From NCBI RefSeq assembly GCF_965638725.1, contig NC_134970.1:6058001-6122000 (forward strand): a DNA stretch of 64,000 nucleotides, read 5' to 3'. The translations under genes were made by a program, and so were the position numbers. Below, piece by piece: positions 49,866 to 59,900 of the stretch. The notes below the pieces were generated by a model that was not told where the DNA came from, did no database searches, and was given only the letters and a program-made list of their open reading frames with translations. Numbering within the stretch: position 1 is the first letter of the stretch; each line of letters opens with the position of its first letter. This stretch comes from Aptenodytes patagonicus (lineage: Eukaryota; Chordata; Aves; Sphenisciformes; Spheniscidae).

Positions 49866-50440
49866 GGGGGGGGGGGGTCTGGGCTGGTGCCGTGGGGTGT
49901 GGGCCAGTGCCGGGGGTTCTAGGCCGGTGCCGGGGGGTCTGGGCTGGTGCCGGGGGGTCTGGGCCGGTGCCATGGGGTGTGGGCCGGTGCCATGGGGTGT
50001 GGGCCAGTGTCAGGGGGTCTGGGCCGGTGCCGTGGGGTCTGGGCCGGTGCCGTGGGGTCTGAGCCAGTGTCGGGGGGGGGGGGGGTCTGGGCCGGTGCCG
50101 TGGGGTCTGGGCCGGTGCCGTGGGGTCTGAGCCAGTGTCGGGGGGGGGGGTCTGGGCCGGTGCCGTGGGGTCTGAGCCAGTGTCGGGGGGGGTCTGGGCC
50201 GGTGCCATGGGGTCTGGGCCGGTGCCGTGGGGTCTGAGCCAGTGTCGGGGGTTCTGGGCCGGTGCCGTGGGGTGTGGGCCGGTGCCGAGGGGTCTGGGCC
50301 AATGCCGGGGGGTCTGGGCCGGTGCCGGGGTGTGGGCCGGTGCCGAGGGGTCTGGGCCGGTACCGTGGGGTCTGGGCCGGTGCCGAGGGGTGTGGGCCAG
50401 TGCCGGGGGGTCTGGGCTGGCACCGCGGGACGTGGGCCGG
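49866..50440. repeat. 20-bp minisatellite, GGGTCTGGGCCGGTGCCGTG type
   Basis: Roughly 27 tandem copies of a 20-bp G-rich unit with small variants (GTGTGGGCC, GAGCCAGTGTC) and embedded G runs. All three frames are open over long distances, which explains the long spurious proteins. The G-rich strand is the AMIGO1 sense strand. Confidence 0.93.
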
Positions 50441-50519
50441 TACAGCCGGCGGGTACCAGCACAGCAGGATGGGGCAGGTGCTGGGGCAGCACAGAGGGGT
50501 TTGGGGTGGGGTTGGGTCG

Positions 50520-51125
50520 GGGATGGGATGGGGATGGGGTGGGGACGGGGACAGAGATGGGGATAGGATGGGAATGGGGATGGGATGGGGACAGGGATGG
50601 GATGAGGATGAGGATGGGGATGGGATGGGGATGATGGGGATGGAGACAGGGATGAGGACGAGGATGGGGACGGGATGGGGATGGGGATGGAGTTGGAGAT
50701 GGAGATGGGGATGGGGATGGGGACAGGGATGGGATGGGGATGGGGATGGCGTTGGAGATGGGGATGGGAATGACGGGGATGATGATGGGGATGATGGGGA
50801 TGATGGGGATGATGGGGATGGGGACAGGGATGAGGACGAGGATGGGGACGGGATGGGGATGGGGATGGAGTTGGAGATGGAGATGGGGATGGGGATGGGG
50901 ATGGGGACAGGGATGGGATGGGGATGGGGATGGCGTTGGAGATGGGGATGGGAATGACGGGGATGATGATGGGGATGATGGGGATGATGGGGATGATGGG
51001 GATGGGGACAGGGATGAGGACGAGGATGGGGACAGGATGGGGATGGGGACGGGACGGGATGGGATGGGGAGGGGTATGGGGACGGAGAGGGGGATGGGGC
51101 TGAGGACGGGGATGATGGGGGTGGG
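50520..51125. repeat. GGGATG-type satellite with about 180-bp duplicated blocks
   Basis: Hexamer-like GGGATG/GGGACA/GATGAGG repeats. A longer pattern is layered on top: ACAGGGATGAGGACGAGG recurs at 50646, 50824 and 51008, spacings of 178 and 184 bp, so the block was duplicated in larger pieces after the short repeat formed. It is strongly G-quadruplex-prone on the plus strand. Confidence 0.92.
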
Positions 51126-51224
51126 GAGGGGGACGAAGCGGGGTTCGGGGGTGACGCCGGGGCCGGGGCCGGCTTCCTCGGGGGGGCTCAGCCCGGGGGG
51201 GCGACGCGCGGCCCACGAGGGGGT

Positions 51225-51300
51225 TAAGCGGGCGCCGCCGCCATTGGCGGCGGGCGATGCGGCGGCAGCCAATGGGGATCGCCCGTGCGCGGGGTGCGCC
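51225..51300 (+). promoter_or_regulatory. AMIGO1: Likely AMIGO1 promoter with paired CCAAT boxes
   Basis: A CpG-dense segment with an inverted CCAAT (ATTGG at 51243-51247) and a direct CCAAT at 51269-51273, 26 bp apart, and no TATA box. A first non-coding exon may run from about 51.3 kb to a donor at 51749/51750 (CG|GTGAGC) and join an acceptor at 53068/53069. This matches the two-exon design of AMIGO1 in mammals but is inferred. Confidence 0.45.
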
Positions 51301-51354
51301 GCACCGGGGCCGCCCCCAGACCCTGTCCCGGGGCCGCGGGTGCGCGCCGCAGCC

Positions 51355-51690
51355 GGCTCGGGGCCCGGCTCGGCTCCGCTCGGCCCCGCTCGGCTCCGCT
51401 CGGCCCCTCTCGGCTCGGCTCGGCCTCTCTCGGCTCGGCCCGCTCGGCTCCGCTCGGCTCGGCTCCGTTCGGCCCGGCCCGCTCGGCCCCTCTCGGCTCG
51501 TCTCGGCCTGGCTCGGCCCGCTCGTCTCGTCTCGGTTCGGCCCGGCCCGCTCGGCTCCGTTCGGCCCCGCTCGGCGCTGCCCGGCTCGGTTCGGCCCCGC
51601 TCGGCTCGGTTCGGGTTCCCTCGGCTCGGTTCGGTCCGGCTCGGCTCGTTTCGGCTCGGCTCGGCCCCGCTCGGCTTCCCCTGGCCGCCC
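51355..51690 (+). repeat. CTCGG pentamer-type repeat
   Basis: About 330 bp made almost entirely of CTCGG and CTCGGCTCCG or CCCGCTCGG units. If the first AMIGO1 exon is placed correctly, this repeat would fill much of its 5'UTR. The Ser/Ala/Arg/Leu-rich open frames here are repeat artefacts. Confidence 0.92.
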
Positions 51691-51910
51691 TCCTCCGCAC
51701 CGGCCCCGGTACCAGGCCCCGGTAACGCCCCGGGAAGCGGGGGGGGGCGGTGAGCATCCTCCCGCGGGCTCCGTCCGCAGCAGGGCCGGGACCGGGGGGG
51801 GGGGGGGCCGGGGGGAACCGGGGGGGGGAACCGGGGCCGCCTCCGCAGCGCGGGGGGAGCGGGGCTGCGGCGGGAGGGAGCCCCGGGGCGAGCCGCGACC
51901 CGGGTGGGCA

Positions 51911-53050
51911 ACAACCCCGGGCACGCCGTGACAGCGGGTGACAAAGCCACCCCACGCTGGGACACCGGGTGACCAAAGCCACCTCTTGCCGTGACACCAG
52001 AGGTGAGCAGCGAGCCCGGTGCACGCCGTGACAACGGGTGGCCAAAGCCACGCCACGGTGCACGCTGTGACATTGGGTGACAAAGCCACCCCGGGCTGTG
52101 ACACCGGGTGACCGAAGTCCCTCCGTGGTGCTTGCTGTGACATTGGGTGACAAAGCCACCCCGCGCTGTGACACCGGGTGACCGAAGTCCCTCCGTGGTG
52201 CTTGCTGTGACATTGGGTGACAAAGCCACCCCGCGCTGTGACACCGGGTGACTGAAGTCCCTCCGTGGTGCTCGCTGTGACATTGGGTGACAAAGCCACC
52301 CCGTGCTGCGACACTGGGTGAGCAGCAAGCCCGGTGCACGCTGTGACACGGGGTGACCAAAGCCACCCCACACTGCCACACCAGGTGACCGAAGTCCCTC
52401 TGTGGTGCTCGCTGTGACACGGGGTGACCAAAGCCACCCCACGCTGTGACACTGGGTGAGCAGCCAGCTTGGTGCACACCATAACACCGGGTGACCAAAG
52501 CCACCCTACAGCACCTGCTGTGACACTGGGTGACCAAAGCCACCCCACACTGCCACACCAGGTGACCAAGCCACCCCGTGCCATAACGCCAGGTGAGCAG
52601 CAAGCCCAGTGCACGCTGTGACACCGGCTGACCAAAGCCACCCCGTAGCGCATGCTGTGACACTGGGTGTCCAAAGCCACCCTGTGCTGCAACACTGGGT
52701 GACCAAGCCACCCCGTGCCGTGACACCAGGCGAGCAGCTAGCCGTGACACTGGGTGGCCAAAGCCACCCCATAGCACATGATGTGACACCGAGTGACAAA
52801 GCCACCTTGCGCCGTGACACCGGGTGACCAAGCCACCCCGTGCCGTGACACCAGGCGAGCCGCTAGCCTGGCACATGCTGTGACACTGGGCGACTGAAGC
52901 CACCCTGTAGCCCATGCTGTGACACTGGGTGACAAAGCCACCCCACTCTGCAACACCGGGTGACCGAGCCACTCTGCACCGTGACACCAGGTGAGCAGTG
53001 AGCCCGCTGCATGCCGTGACACCGGGTGACCGAAGCCACCCCGTGCAAGC
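51911..53050. repeat. 31-35 bp minisatellite, GTGACACCGGGTGACC type
   Basis: Tandem units read GTGACACNGGGTGACC followed by AAAGCCACCCC and a variable end. In the left part pairs of units form a 70-bp higher-order period (GAAGTCCCTC at 52114, 52184 and 52254). It stops just before the splice-acceptor-like CTGTGCCCCCCAG (53056-53068), so it probably fills the single intron of AMIGO1. Confidence 0.93.
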
Positions 53051-53128
53051 CAACCCTGTGCCCCCCAGCCCGCCGTGCTGGGGGTCGCGGGCATGCCGGT
53101 GCCCCGTCCCCAGCACCCGCGTGACGCC

Positions 53129-54628
53129 ATGGGGCAGAGCGTGGCCACAGGGAGCGTTGGGGGGCCGGGGGCCCCGCTGCCACTAACGCCACTGCTGCTG
53201 GCGCTGGCGCTGCTGGCGCCGTGGGGGTCCGCGGGCGGGAGCTGCCCCCCGCGCTGCGTCTGCGCCTCCAACATCCTGAGCTGCTCGCAGGCGGTGCTGA
53301 GCTCGGTGCCGGCCCCCCTGCCCCGCTTCACCGCCGTCCTCGACCTCAGCCACAACAACGTCAGCCGGCTGCGCGCCGACTGGGCGCCGGGGCGGCTGGC
53401 CCACCTCCACGCCTTGCTGCTCAGCCACAACGGGCTCTCCTTCGTCTCCACCGAAGCCTTCGCCCACGTACCCCACCTGCGGCACCTGGACCTCTCCTCT
53501 AACCGTCTCCGGGCGCTGGAGGAGAACCTCTTCAGCGACCTGGCCGAGCTGGAGGTCCTCCTCCTCTACAACAACGAGATCTCCGCCGTGGATCGCACCG
53601 CCTTCGATAACCTCAGCCGCCTCCGTAAGCTTTACCTGGGGCAAAACCGCATCGCCCGCTTCCCGCTGGAGCTGCTGCGCGACGGCAGCCGCCTGCCCCA
53701 GCTGGCCCTGCTCGACCTCTCGGCCAACCGCCTCCGCAGCTTGCCCGTCGGCGAGCTGCAGGCGCTGCCCGCCTGGCTGCGCGACCGCCTCTACCTGCAC
53801 GGCAACCCGCTGGCCTGCGACTGCCCGCTTTTCCAGCTGGTTGCCCGCGGTCGTCGCCGCCGGTTGAGCGCCGTGGTGGATTTCCAGGAGGAGTTGCGGT
53901 GCTTGCTGCCCACCGCCCCGGCGCCCGTCGGTATCCTCGCCCTGGCCGGCCGGCAGCCGCTCAACTGCAGCGAGGCGCGGGAAGCGGTGCTGGAAGCCCA
54001 CCTGGGTGACACCGTCACCCTGAGCTGCGACACCCGGTTGCGGGGGGTGCGTAGCCAGCACTGGGTGACGCCGGGAGGCGAGCGGGTGTTGGAGGAAGGG
54101 GGTAACGGCAGCGCCGCTCTCCTGGCGAACGGCAGCCTGCAGCTGCGGGCGCTGCGGCCCGAGGACGCCGGCACCTACGCCTGCTGGGTGGCGGGTCCCC
54201 TCCTCAACGAGACCCTTTACGTGGAGCTGCTGGTGCACAACTTCACCCTGCACGGTCCCCACGACACGCTCAACACCGCCTACACCACGCTGGTGGGCTG
54301 CATCCTCAGCGTGGTGCTGGTGCTCATCTACCTGTACCTCACCCCTTGCCGCTGCTGCTGCTGCCGCGGCGCCGACAAGCCGCCGGCTCCCCGCGACGAC
54401 AGCATCAACTCCTCCGTCCTCAGCGCCACCCCCAACCACGCCGCTGCTGTCCCCAGGGAGCCTTGCCGGTCCCGCTCGGCCTCCGCCACCGGCTCGGGGC
54501 AGAACGGCAGGTTCAAGGTGGGGGGGACCCCTCAGCCACCCCCCCGGCACGGCCCCAAGGCGCAGAGGAAGGTGTCGGATCCGGACTCGGTCAGCTCCGT
54601 CTTCTCCGACACCCCCATCGTGGTGTAG
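53129..54628 (+). CDS. AMIGO1: AMIGO1, LRR/Ig neuronal adhesion protein, single coding exon
   Basis: Type I membrane protein that promotes neurite outgrowth by homophilic adhesion and serves as an auxiliary subunit of Kv2.1 channels in mammals. The ATG at 53129 (GCCATGG) gives 499 residues; an in-frame ATG at 53093 has a weaker context. Signal peptide about residues 1-37, with hydrophobic core PLLLALALLAP. LRR N-cap C39/C43/C45/C52, about six leucine-rich repeats from 66 to 225, LRR C-cap from NPLACDC (227). Ig domain about 288-368 with C300, W312 and C352; transmembrane segment about 385-405. The stretch NFTLHGPHDTLNTAYTTLVG and the C terminus SVSSVFSDTPIVV match human AMIGO1. The ectodomain is richer in Arg, Ala and Pro than I recall in the mammalian protein, fitting the GC-rich DNA. 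Tail-to-tail with ATXN7L2. Confidence 0.95.
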   Translation: MGQSVATGSVGGPGAPLPLTPLLLALALLAPWGSAGGSCPPRCVCASNILSCSQAVLSSVPAPLPRFTAVLDLSHNNVSRLRADWAPGRLAHLHALLLSHNGLSFVSTEAFAHVPHLRHLDLSSNRLRALEENLFSDLAELEVLLLYNNEISAVDRTAFDNLSRLRKLYLGQNRIARFPLELLRDGSRLPQLALLDLSANRLRSLPVGELQALPAWLRDRLYLHGNPLACDCPLFQLVARGRRRRLSAVVDFQEELRCLLPTAPAPVGILALAGRQPLNCSEAREAVLEAHLGDTVTLSCDTRLRGVRSQHWVTPGGERVLEEGGNGSAALLANGSLQLRALRPEDAGTYACWVAGPLLNETLYVELLVHNFTLHGPHDTLNTAYTTLVGCILSVVLVLIYLYLTPCRCCCCRGADKPPAPRDDSINSSVLSATPNHAAAVPREPCRSRSASATGSGQNGRFKVGGTPQPPPRHGPKAQRKVSDPDSVSSVFSDTPIVV

Positions 54629-55520
54629 GGGGGGGGGGACGGACGGGGGCGACGGGACATCGCGGGGACGGTCCCCAGGGACACCCCGGCCCCACCGCCG
54701 CTGGGACCTGTCCCCGATGGACGCGCTGCAGGCAGGAGGGGCAGCCTGGACCCCCAGCGCCGTGTCCCCAACTTGGGGGGGGGGGGGGGGGGAGACACTT
54801 GCCATCGCCCCCCTGCATCGCTGCTGTCTACCCACACCGGCCTCTGCCAAGGTCACCACCACCATTGCTGGCACCGTGGCACCGCGAGGGACAAGGGGGG
54901 GTCCTGTGGGGACAGCGAGGCCACAGAGCCGGGGGTCACCAGCCCCATCACCCACCGGGCACCGCAGGACTGCGGGTGAGAGCACCAGTGACAGCGCCCG
55001 GGCCGGCTCGGCGGGTGCCCCCCCCCCGCCCCTGGGGATGGCAGCACCGGGGGCACCCACATGCTGCGGCGCGGGGAGCTGGGCCCCGGGGGTCCCGCTT
55101 TGGCAGGGCAGCCGCCCCCTCCCCACGGCGCCGACCCCCCCGCCCCGCGCCCTCCCTGGCATGTGTATCGCGAAGCATGAGTCCCACCAGGGGAGCGTGT
55201 GCCACCCCGGCCAGCACTCGGCAGGGGGGGACACGAGGGGCATGTCACCCCCCGGGGGCCCACGGGGTGCAACTCCCCCCCCCCCCAACACCCTCCTGCA
55301 ACCCACAGCTGCAAGCAGAGCCCCCCACCCCGCAAGGAGTGGGACCCCGGGGGCTCCAGCACCCCAAATGGGGGTACCCCCCGCACCCCTCCGGCCCTGT
55401 GCCCTCGCAGCCCAGCCTGTGTCCCCCATGTCTCCCCCCCCCCCCCGGGCCGCGTCCCCCCCGTGCTGGCAGTCGCCCGCTGATACCTTGGCCAAAATAA
55501 ACATGTTTCCCCGTCGTGCC
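54629..55520 (+). other. AMIGO1: AMIGO1 3'UTR
   Basis: GC-rich sequence from the stop codon (54626-54628) to the AATAAA at 55496-55501. No other coding sequence was seen on either strand; the long minus-strand frame over AMIGO1 is antisense noise. Confidence 0.6.
55496..55501 (+). terminator. AMIGO1: AMIGO1 poly(A) signal
   Basis: AATAAA within CCAAAATAAACATG, followed by a T-rich GTTTCC segment about ten bases on. It is the only canonical hexamer noticed downstream of AMIGO1 in this GC-rich stretch. It implies a 3'UTR of roughly 0.9 kb. Confidence 0.65.
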
Positions 55521-56500
55521 TGCGCAGCCCTCGCCCAGTTTCGGGGTGCTAAAAGGGTGGTCCCCAAGATGGGGTCCCCTCGCTGGGCGTGGCGGGGGGG
55601 GGGGGCCGTGGTGGGGACAGGGACAGTGCCACCACGCCAGCCCTGCGGGACCCCCCCCCCCACCCTGGGATGAGGGGGTCAGGCCGGTGGCAGTGGGGTC
55701 AGGCTGAGCTGGGGCCCCTGCTGCCACCCCGGCCCCCATCTGGGGTGCGGGGGGGGGGGGTGGGTGGGTGCACGGGGTGGGGGGACTGGGGGACCAAGGG
55801 GTTTGGGGGAGGAGGGGGGGGGCCCAGCCGACCCCGTCCCTGTTGCGCTGTGCTGGGAGGGGGCTTCCATGCAGCCCCCCCATGCCAGCCCCCTGCTCAC
55901 CCCCCCACCCCACTGCCGCCCCCCAGCACCCCAATGACCCCAATGACCCTTACGGTCCCCCGCCCGCCCCCACAGCCCCCCTCGAGCACCCCAAAGCCCC
56001 CCCTGTGGTCCCCAGTACCTCCCCCACCCCAGTACCCCTCCCTCACCCATCTCCCCCCCCACCCCGGGGCGGGGCCTCACCGGATGGGGGCGGGGTCATG
56101 CGGGCGGGGGGGGCGTGGCCTTACCTGCTGGGGCGGGGCCCGTGCGGGCGGTGGGCGGTGCTTGGCGATCCGCAGAGGGCACCGGTGGAAGGGGGGGGGG
56201 GACCCCCGTCCCCACGGGGCTGCTGGGGACCCCCCGTCCCCCCCCCGTCCCCGCGGGGGGAGCCAGGGCCACCCCCTGTCCCTCTGTCCCCTCCGGGCTC
56301 CTGGTGAGCCCGGGGACTCCCCCCGTCCCCCCCCCGTCCCCGCAGCCCCAGTCCCCGCTGCCCTCCCTGGGGACACCCCCTCCCCTGCGTCACCCCAGCC
56401 CCTGCTCTGCCCTCGCGGGGCTCCTGGGGACACACCACGGTCCCCCGACACCACGGGGACCCCCAGGACACAGCCCGGCCCCCCCCGCCCCCCCTCTGCA
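55521..56500. other. Gap between AMIGO1 and ATXN7L2 3' ends; CYB561D1 not seen
   Basis: GC-rich DNA with G runs and several GGGGCGGGG boxes (56060-56150). In human CYB561D1 lies between ATXN7L2 and AMIGO1. No frame here shows the hydrophobic helices with paired His expected of a cytochrome b561. A minus-strand piece ending in a GTAAGG donor near 56124 looks exon-like but cannot be tied to a gene. Confidence 0.45.
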
Positions 56501-56922
56501 AGACCTAGCCTTTTTCTTTTTTCTTTTTTTTTTTTTTTCCTTTCTTTTTTTTTTAAAAAAAGAAACAAAAAACAGCAATAGTAATTCTTATAAATATCTG
56601 CGGCCGGCGGCGGCCGGCGTGGTGGCCCGGTGGCCGGTCCTGTGCCGGGACACCCCCGGCCACGGCCGCCTCCTCTCCCGGGGGCTGGTTTAGCAGCAAG
56701 AGAACAGAACTGAGAGTCTTGAGGTATTTTTCCGGAGGTTGGTTTTTCCCTTCTTCTTTTTGTTTCCTTGGAGGGGGGGTGGGGTGGGGGGGGGAGCTCC
56801 CCCCCCCCCCCCCCCCCATCGGCTTTTCGGCATTTTCCAGTGGGGGCTTCCTCGCGCCCGCGGCGGAGGGACGCGGGGGGACACCCGCGCCCGGCGGGGG
56901 GGTGGCCCCGGTGGCCCCTCCG
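56501..56922 (-). other. ATXN7L2: ATXN7L2 3'UTR
   Basis: Downstream of the TAA at 56925-56923 on the minus strand. It contains a lower-GC segment at 56700-56760 and a strong homopurine/homopyrimidine tract at about 56507-56570 next to ATATTTATAAGAATTA (minus strand). No canonical AATAAA was found, so the 3' end is not fixed. Confidence 0.5.
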
Positions 56923-59900
56923 TTAATGGGCTTTGGACTGTGGGAGAGGAGAGCGCTGGGTCAGGGGTAGCGGAGACCCCGGGCCCACTGTGTCCCCCAC
57001 CCAGGGTTAGGGTGTCCCCAGCGGTGTTCCCCACCCAGGGTTGGGGTGTCCCCAGAGGGAGCATCCCCCCAGCATGGACAAACATGTCCCCAGAGGGTCC
57101 CCACCTCGTCCACCACCCACAACCAGGATGTCCCAAGATCACAGCGTCCCCGCCAGCATCCCCTGCTCAGGGCCAGGGGGTACCCACGCTGTCCCTCACC
57201 TGGGACATGGGCGTCCCAGAAGGTCCCTGTGGTGCCCTCCACCCAGAGCCATGGTGTCCCCAGAGGGTCCCCGCTGCACCCACCACTCGTGACCCAAGAC
57301 CACAGCGTCCCCCAGTGTCCCCCGTCCTCCCCCCCGAGGCCAGGGGGTACCCAGAGGGTCCCTGTGGTGTCCCTCACCTGGGATGTGGCCATCCCCAGAG
57401 GTCCCCGTGGCATCCCCCACCTGGGGCCATGTTGTCCCCACAGTGCCCCCCCTTAACTGAGACCAGGATGTCCCCATGGTGTCCCCCACCCAGGACCAGG
57501 GTGTCCCCCAGGGCACGGGTGCACACAAGCAGCCCCAAGCCCTGGGAGGAGGCAGGTCCCACCCCGTCCCCCACAGGTGCTGGTGGCCCTGGGGGGGGTC
57601 CCCCCATTTCACTGCCCAGCATCACACCCTGACGCCGCTCTGCACCCCCAGGAGCACCTCAAACACCCCCCCCCCCCCCATCTCAGCCCTACCTTCAGGG
57701 CGCTCCGCTTCTCCTCGAAGCCCAGGGGGGTCCCCGGCTTCTTCCTGCGGACGGAGCCGCCCGAGTCGGGGGGGGCCGGGCCGGGGGGCGGCGGGGGGCC
57801 AGGCAGGGGGGGCGCAGGCTTGGGCTTGACGGGCCGGCAGTACGTGGCCGCGTTCTTGCGCTTCTTGACCTCATCCTCGGAGATACAACACGGCGGGGGC
57901 GGCGGTGGCACCCCCGGCCCGTGCAGCGGTGAGCCTCGGGGGTCCACGGCGGCGGCACCGGGGGGGCCGCGGCAGTCCGGGGGGGCGAGCCGTTTCACCC
58001 GCGTCGTACCGTTGAGGACGGCAGCGGAGGAAGAAGCCGGGCAACCCGAAGGGGTGGGTTTCGTCTTGCCGGGGGGAGCCGAAACCTGGCAGCCGGGGTT
58101 TTTGCTTTTGACCCCGTCCCCCAAACAGGTCCGTTTATAGGGGGGGCCACCGGCGGCGAGAGGGGGCTTCCGTTTGCGGGTATCCGGATCCGTCCCACCG
58201 GCCGTTTCCCGGGCTCGGGAAGATTTGCTGGCCTTGGTGGAAGGCAACTTGCTGAAGGAGGGCGAGGGGATGTTGGCCGGCAGCGGGGAGGTGATGGACT
58301 GGCTGCCGCCCCCCCCGCACTCCGGCTGGCTGCAGGCGGCCGCCGCGTGGGGGGACCCCACCGTGTAGTTGAGGCTGGCAGGGACCCGGCCCTCCCGGGT
58401 GCCCGGGGGGACCGCCGATGACGATGAGGTCCGTGGGGGGGGTGAGGGGGTGGGGGCGGCAGGGGGGGCGGCGGGGCTGGGGGGGGCCGGGGTGGTGTGG
58501 AGAGGGGGCTCGGCGGCTGGAGGGATCTTCCTGTGGGAGGGGAGGGGAAGGGTGAGATGGGACCCCCCCAAAACCCTTGCTCCCATCCCTGCATCCCCAC
58601 TACGTCCCCCCCAGTTCAGGTGGGGAGGGGTGAGGCGGGATCCCCCTAAATCCCCGCTCCCATTCCTGACCCCTGCCACGTCGTCCCCCCCCAGTTCAGA
58701 TGGGGAGGGGTGAGACGGGACCCCCCCATACACACACAAATCCTCGCTCCCATCCTTGCCCCCCCCCCCCCCCAATTCAGGTACACCCCCTCCACGCCGC
58801 GCTGGGACCCTGGGGAGGGCAACCCCCCCACCACCACCACCCCGCCTTGGGGGCCGGCTGGCTTTGCACCCTGGCACCCAGCAGCACCCCCCCGGCACCC
58901 GCCGCCCCCCCCCCCCCCCTCACCTCCACATGTGGGAGCTGAGGTGCCGCTCCAGCATGGAGCCCAGCGCCGAGCAGAAGCGGTCGAGCCGCCGGTTGAA
59001 GACGTAACAGCCCGGGCTGACCAGGCGGCTCCCGAAGGTGCAGAACTGAGGGGGGGTGGTGGTGGGGGGGGAACGACACACACACACACACACACACGGT
59101 CAGCATGGCCCCCCCCCCCCCCCCCCCCAGAAACCTCCCACCCGGAGCATCCCACCCGGCACGGGGCCGGCAGCGGGATGCAGCTGGGTGGGCTCGGGGT
59201 CGGGTTGGGGGGGTCTCCGTCCCAACCCTGGGGTCCCCTCACTCACCGCCTGGGGCCGCGGCGGGCGCGTGGGGGGGCAGGGGGGCTCCTCGCCCCCCTC
59301 CTCCTCGCTCTCCTCGCTCGACACCCGGCTGCCCCCCTTGGGCAGGGGGAAGGGGAACACCCCCGTGCTCCCCTCCCCGGAGGCGGCCGGCGCGTCCTCG
59401 GGGTCGCTGTCGGAGGAAAGCCGGGCCCTGCACCGGAGAGGGGGCGGCGAGAGATTTTTGGGGTGCCTGATATGGGGGGGGGGGGTGTCCATGTCCCGTC
59501 CCCCCCCGCCACCCGGACATCGGGGTCCTCACCTGGGGAGCGGGCAGTGGGAGTGGGGCAGCTTGGCTCGGCAGGGAGAGGCGCTGGGGGGGCCGGCGAG
59601 GGGCTGCGGCAACGAGGAGGGGTCCTGCTGGGGGGGGGGCAGCAGCGGTTCCTTCCCGGGGGGGCTCCTCTCTTTCGGGGACTCGCCCTTGCGGGAGCTG
59701 GCCTTCAGCTCGGCCACCAGCACGTCAAAGTCCTTGGCCCGTCCCCGCACCTCGCGGCGCTGGTGCACCGAGTGGATCTGTGCCGGGTGACAACAGGGAG
59801 GGGGTCGGGGCGGCGGGGGGGGGGGGGGGGGGGGCGAGAAAACACCCGCCGGGACCCCCCCCCCCCCCCAAAACCCCCTGGGCAGGATGGCAGCATGCGT

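Noticed and set aside
49852-52695. 947-codon minus-strand frame
   Set aside because: It runs through four different tandem repeats in series and has no domain; only repeat composition keeps it open.
53183-55663. 826-codon open frame on the minus strand across AMIGO1
   Set aside because: Same cause: antisense of a GC-rich gene, continuing into its 3'UTR, with composition dominated by Gly, Ala and Val.
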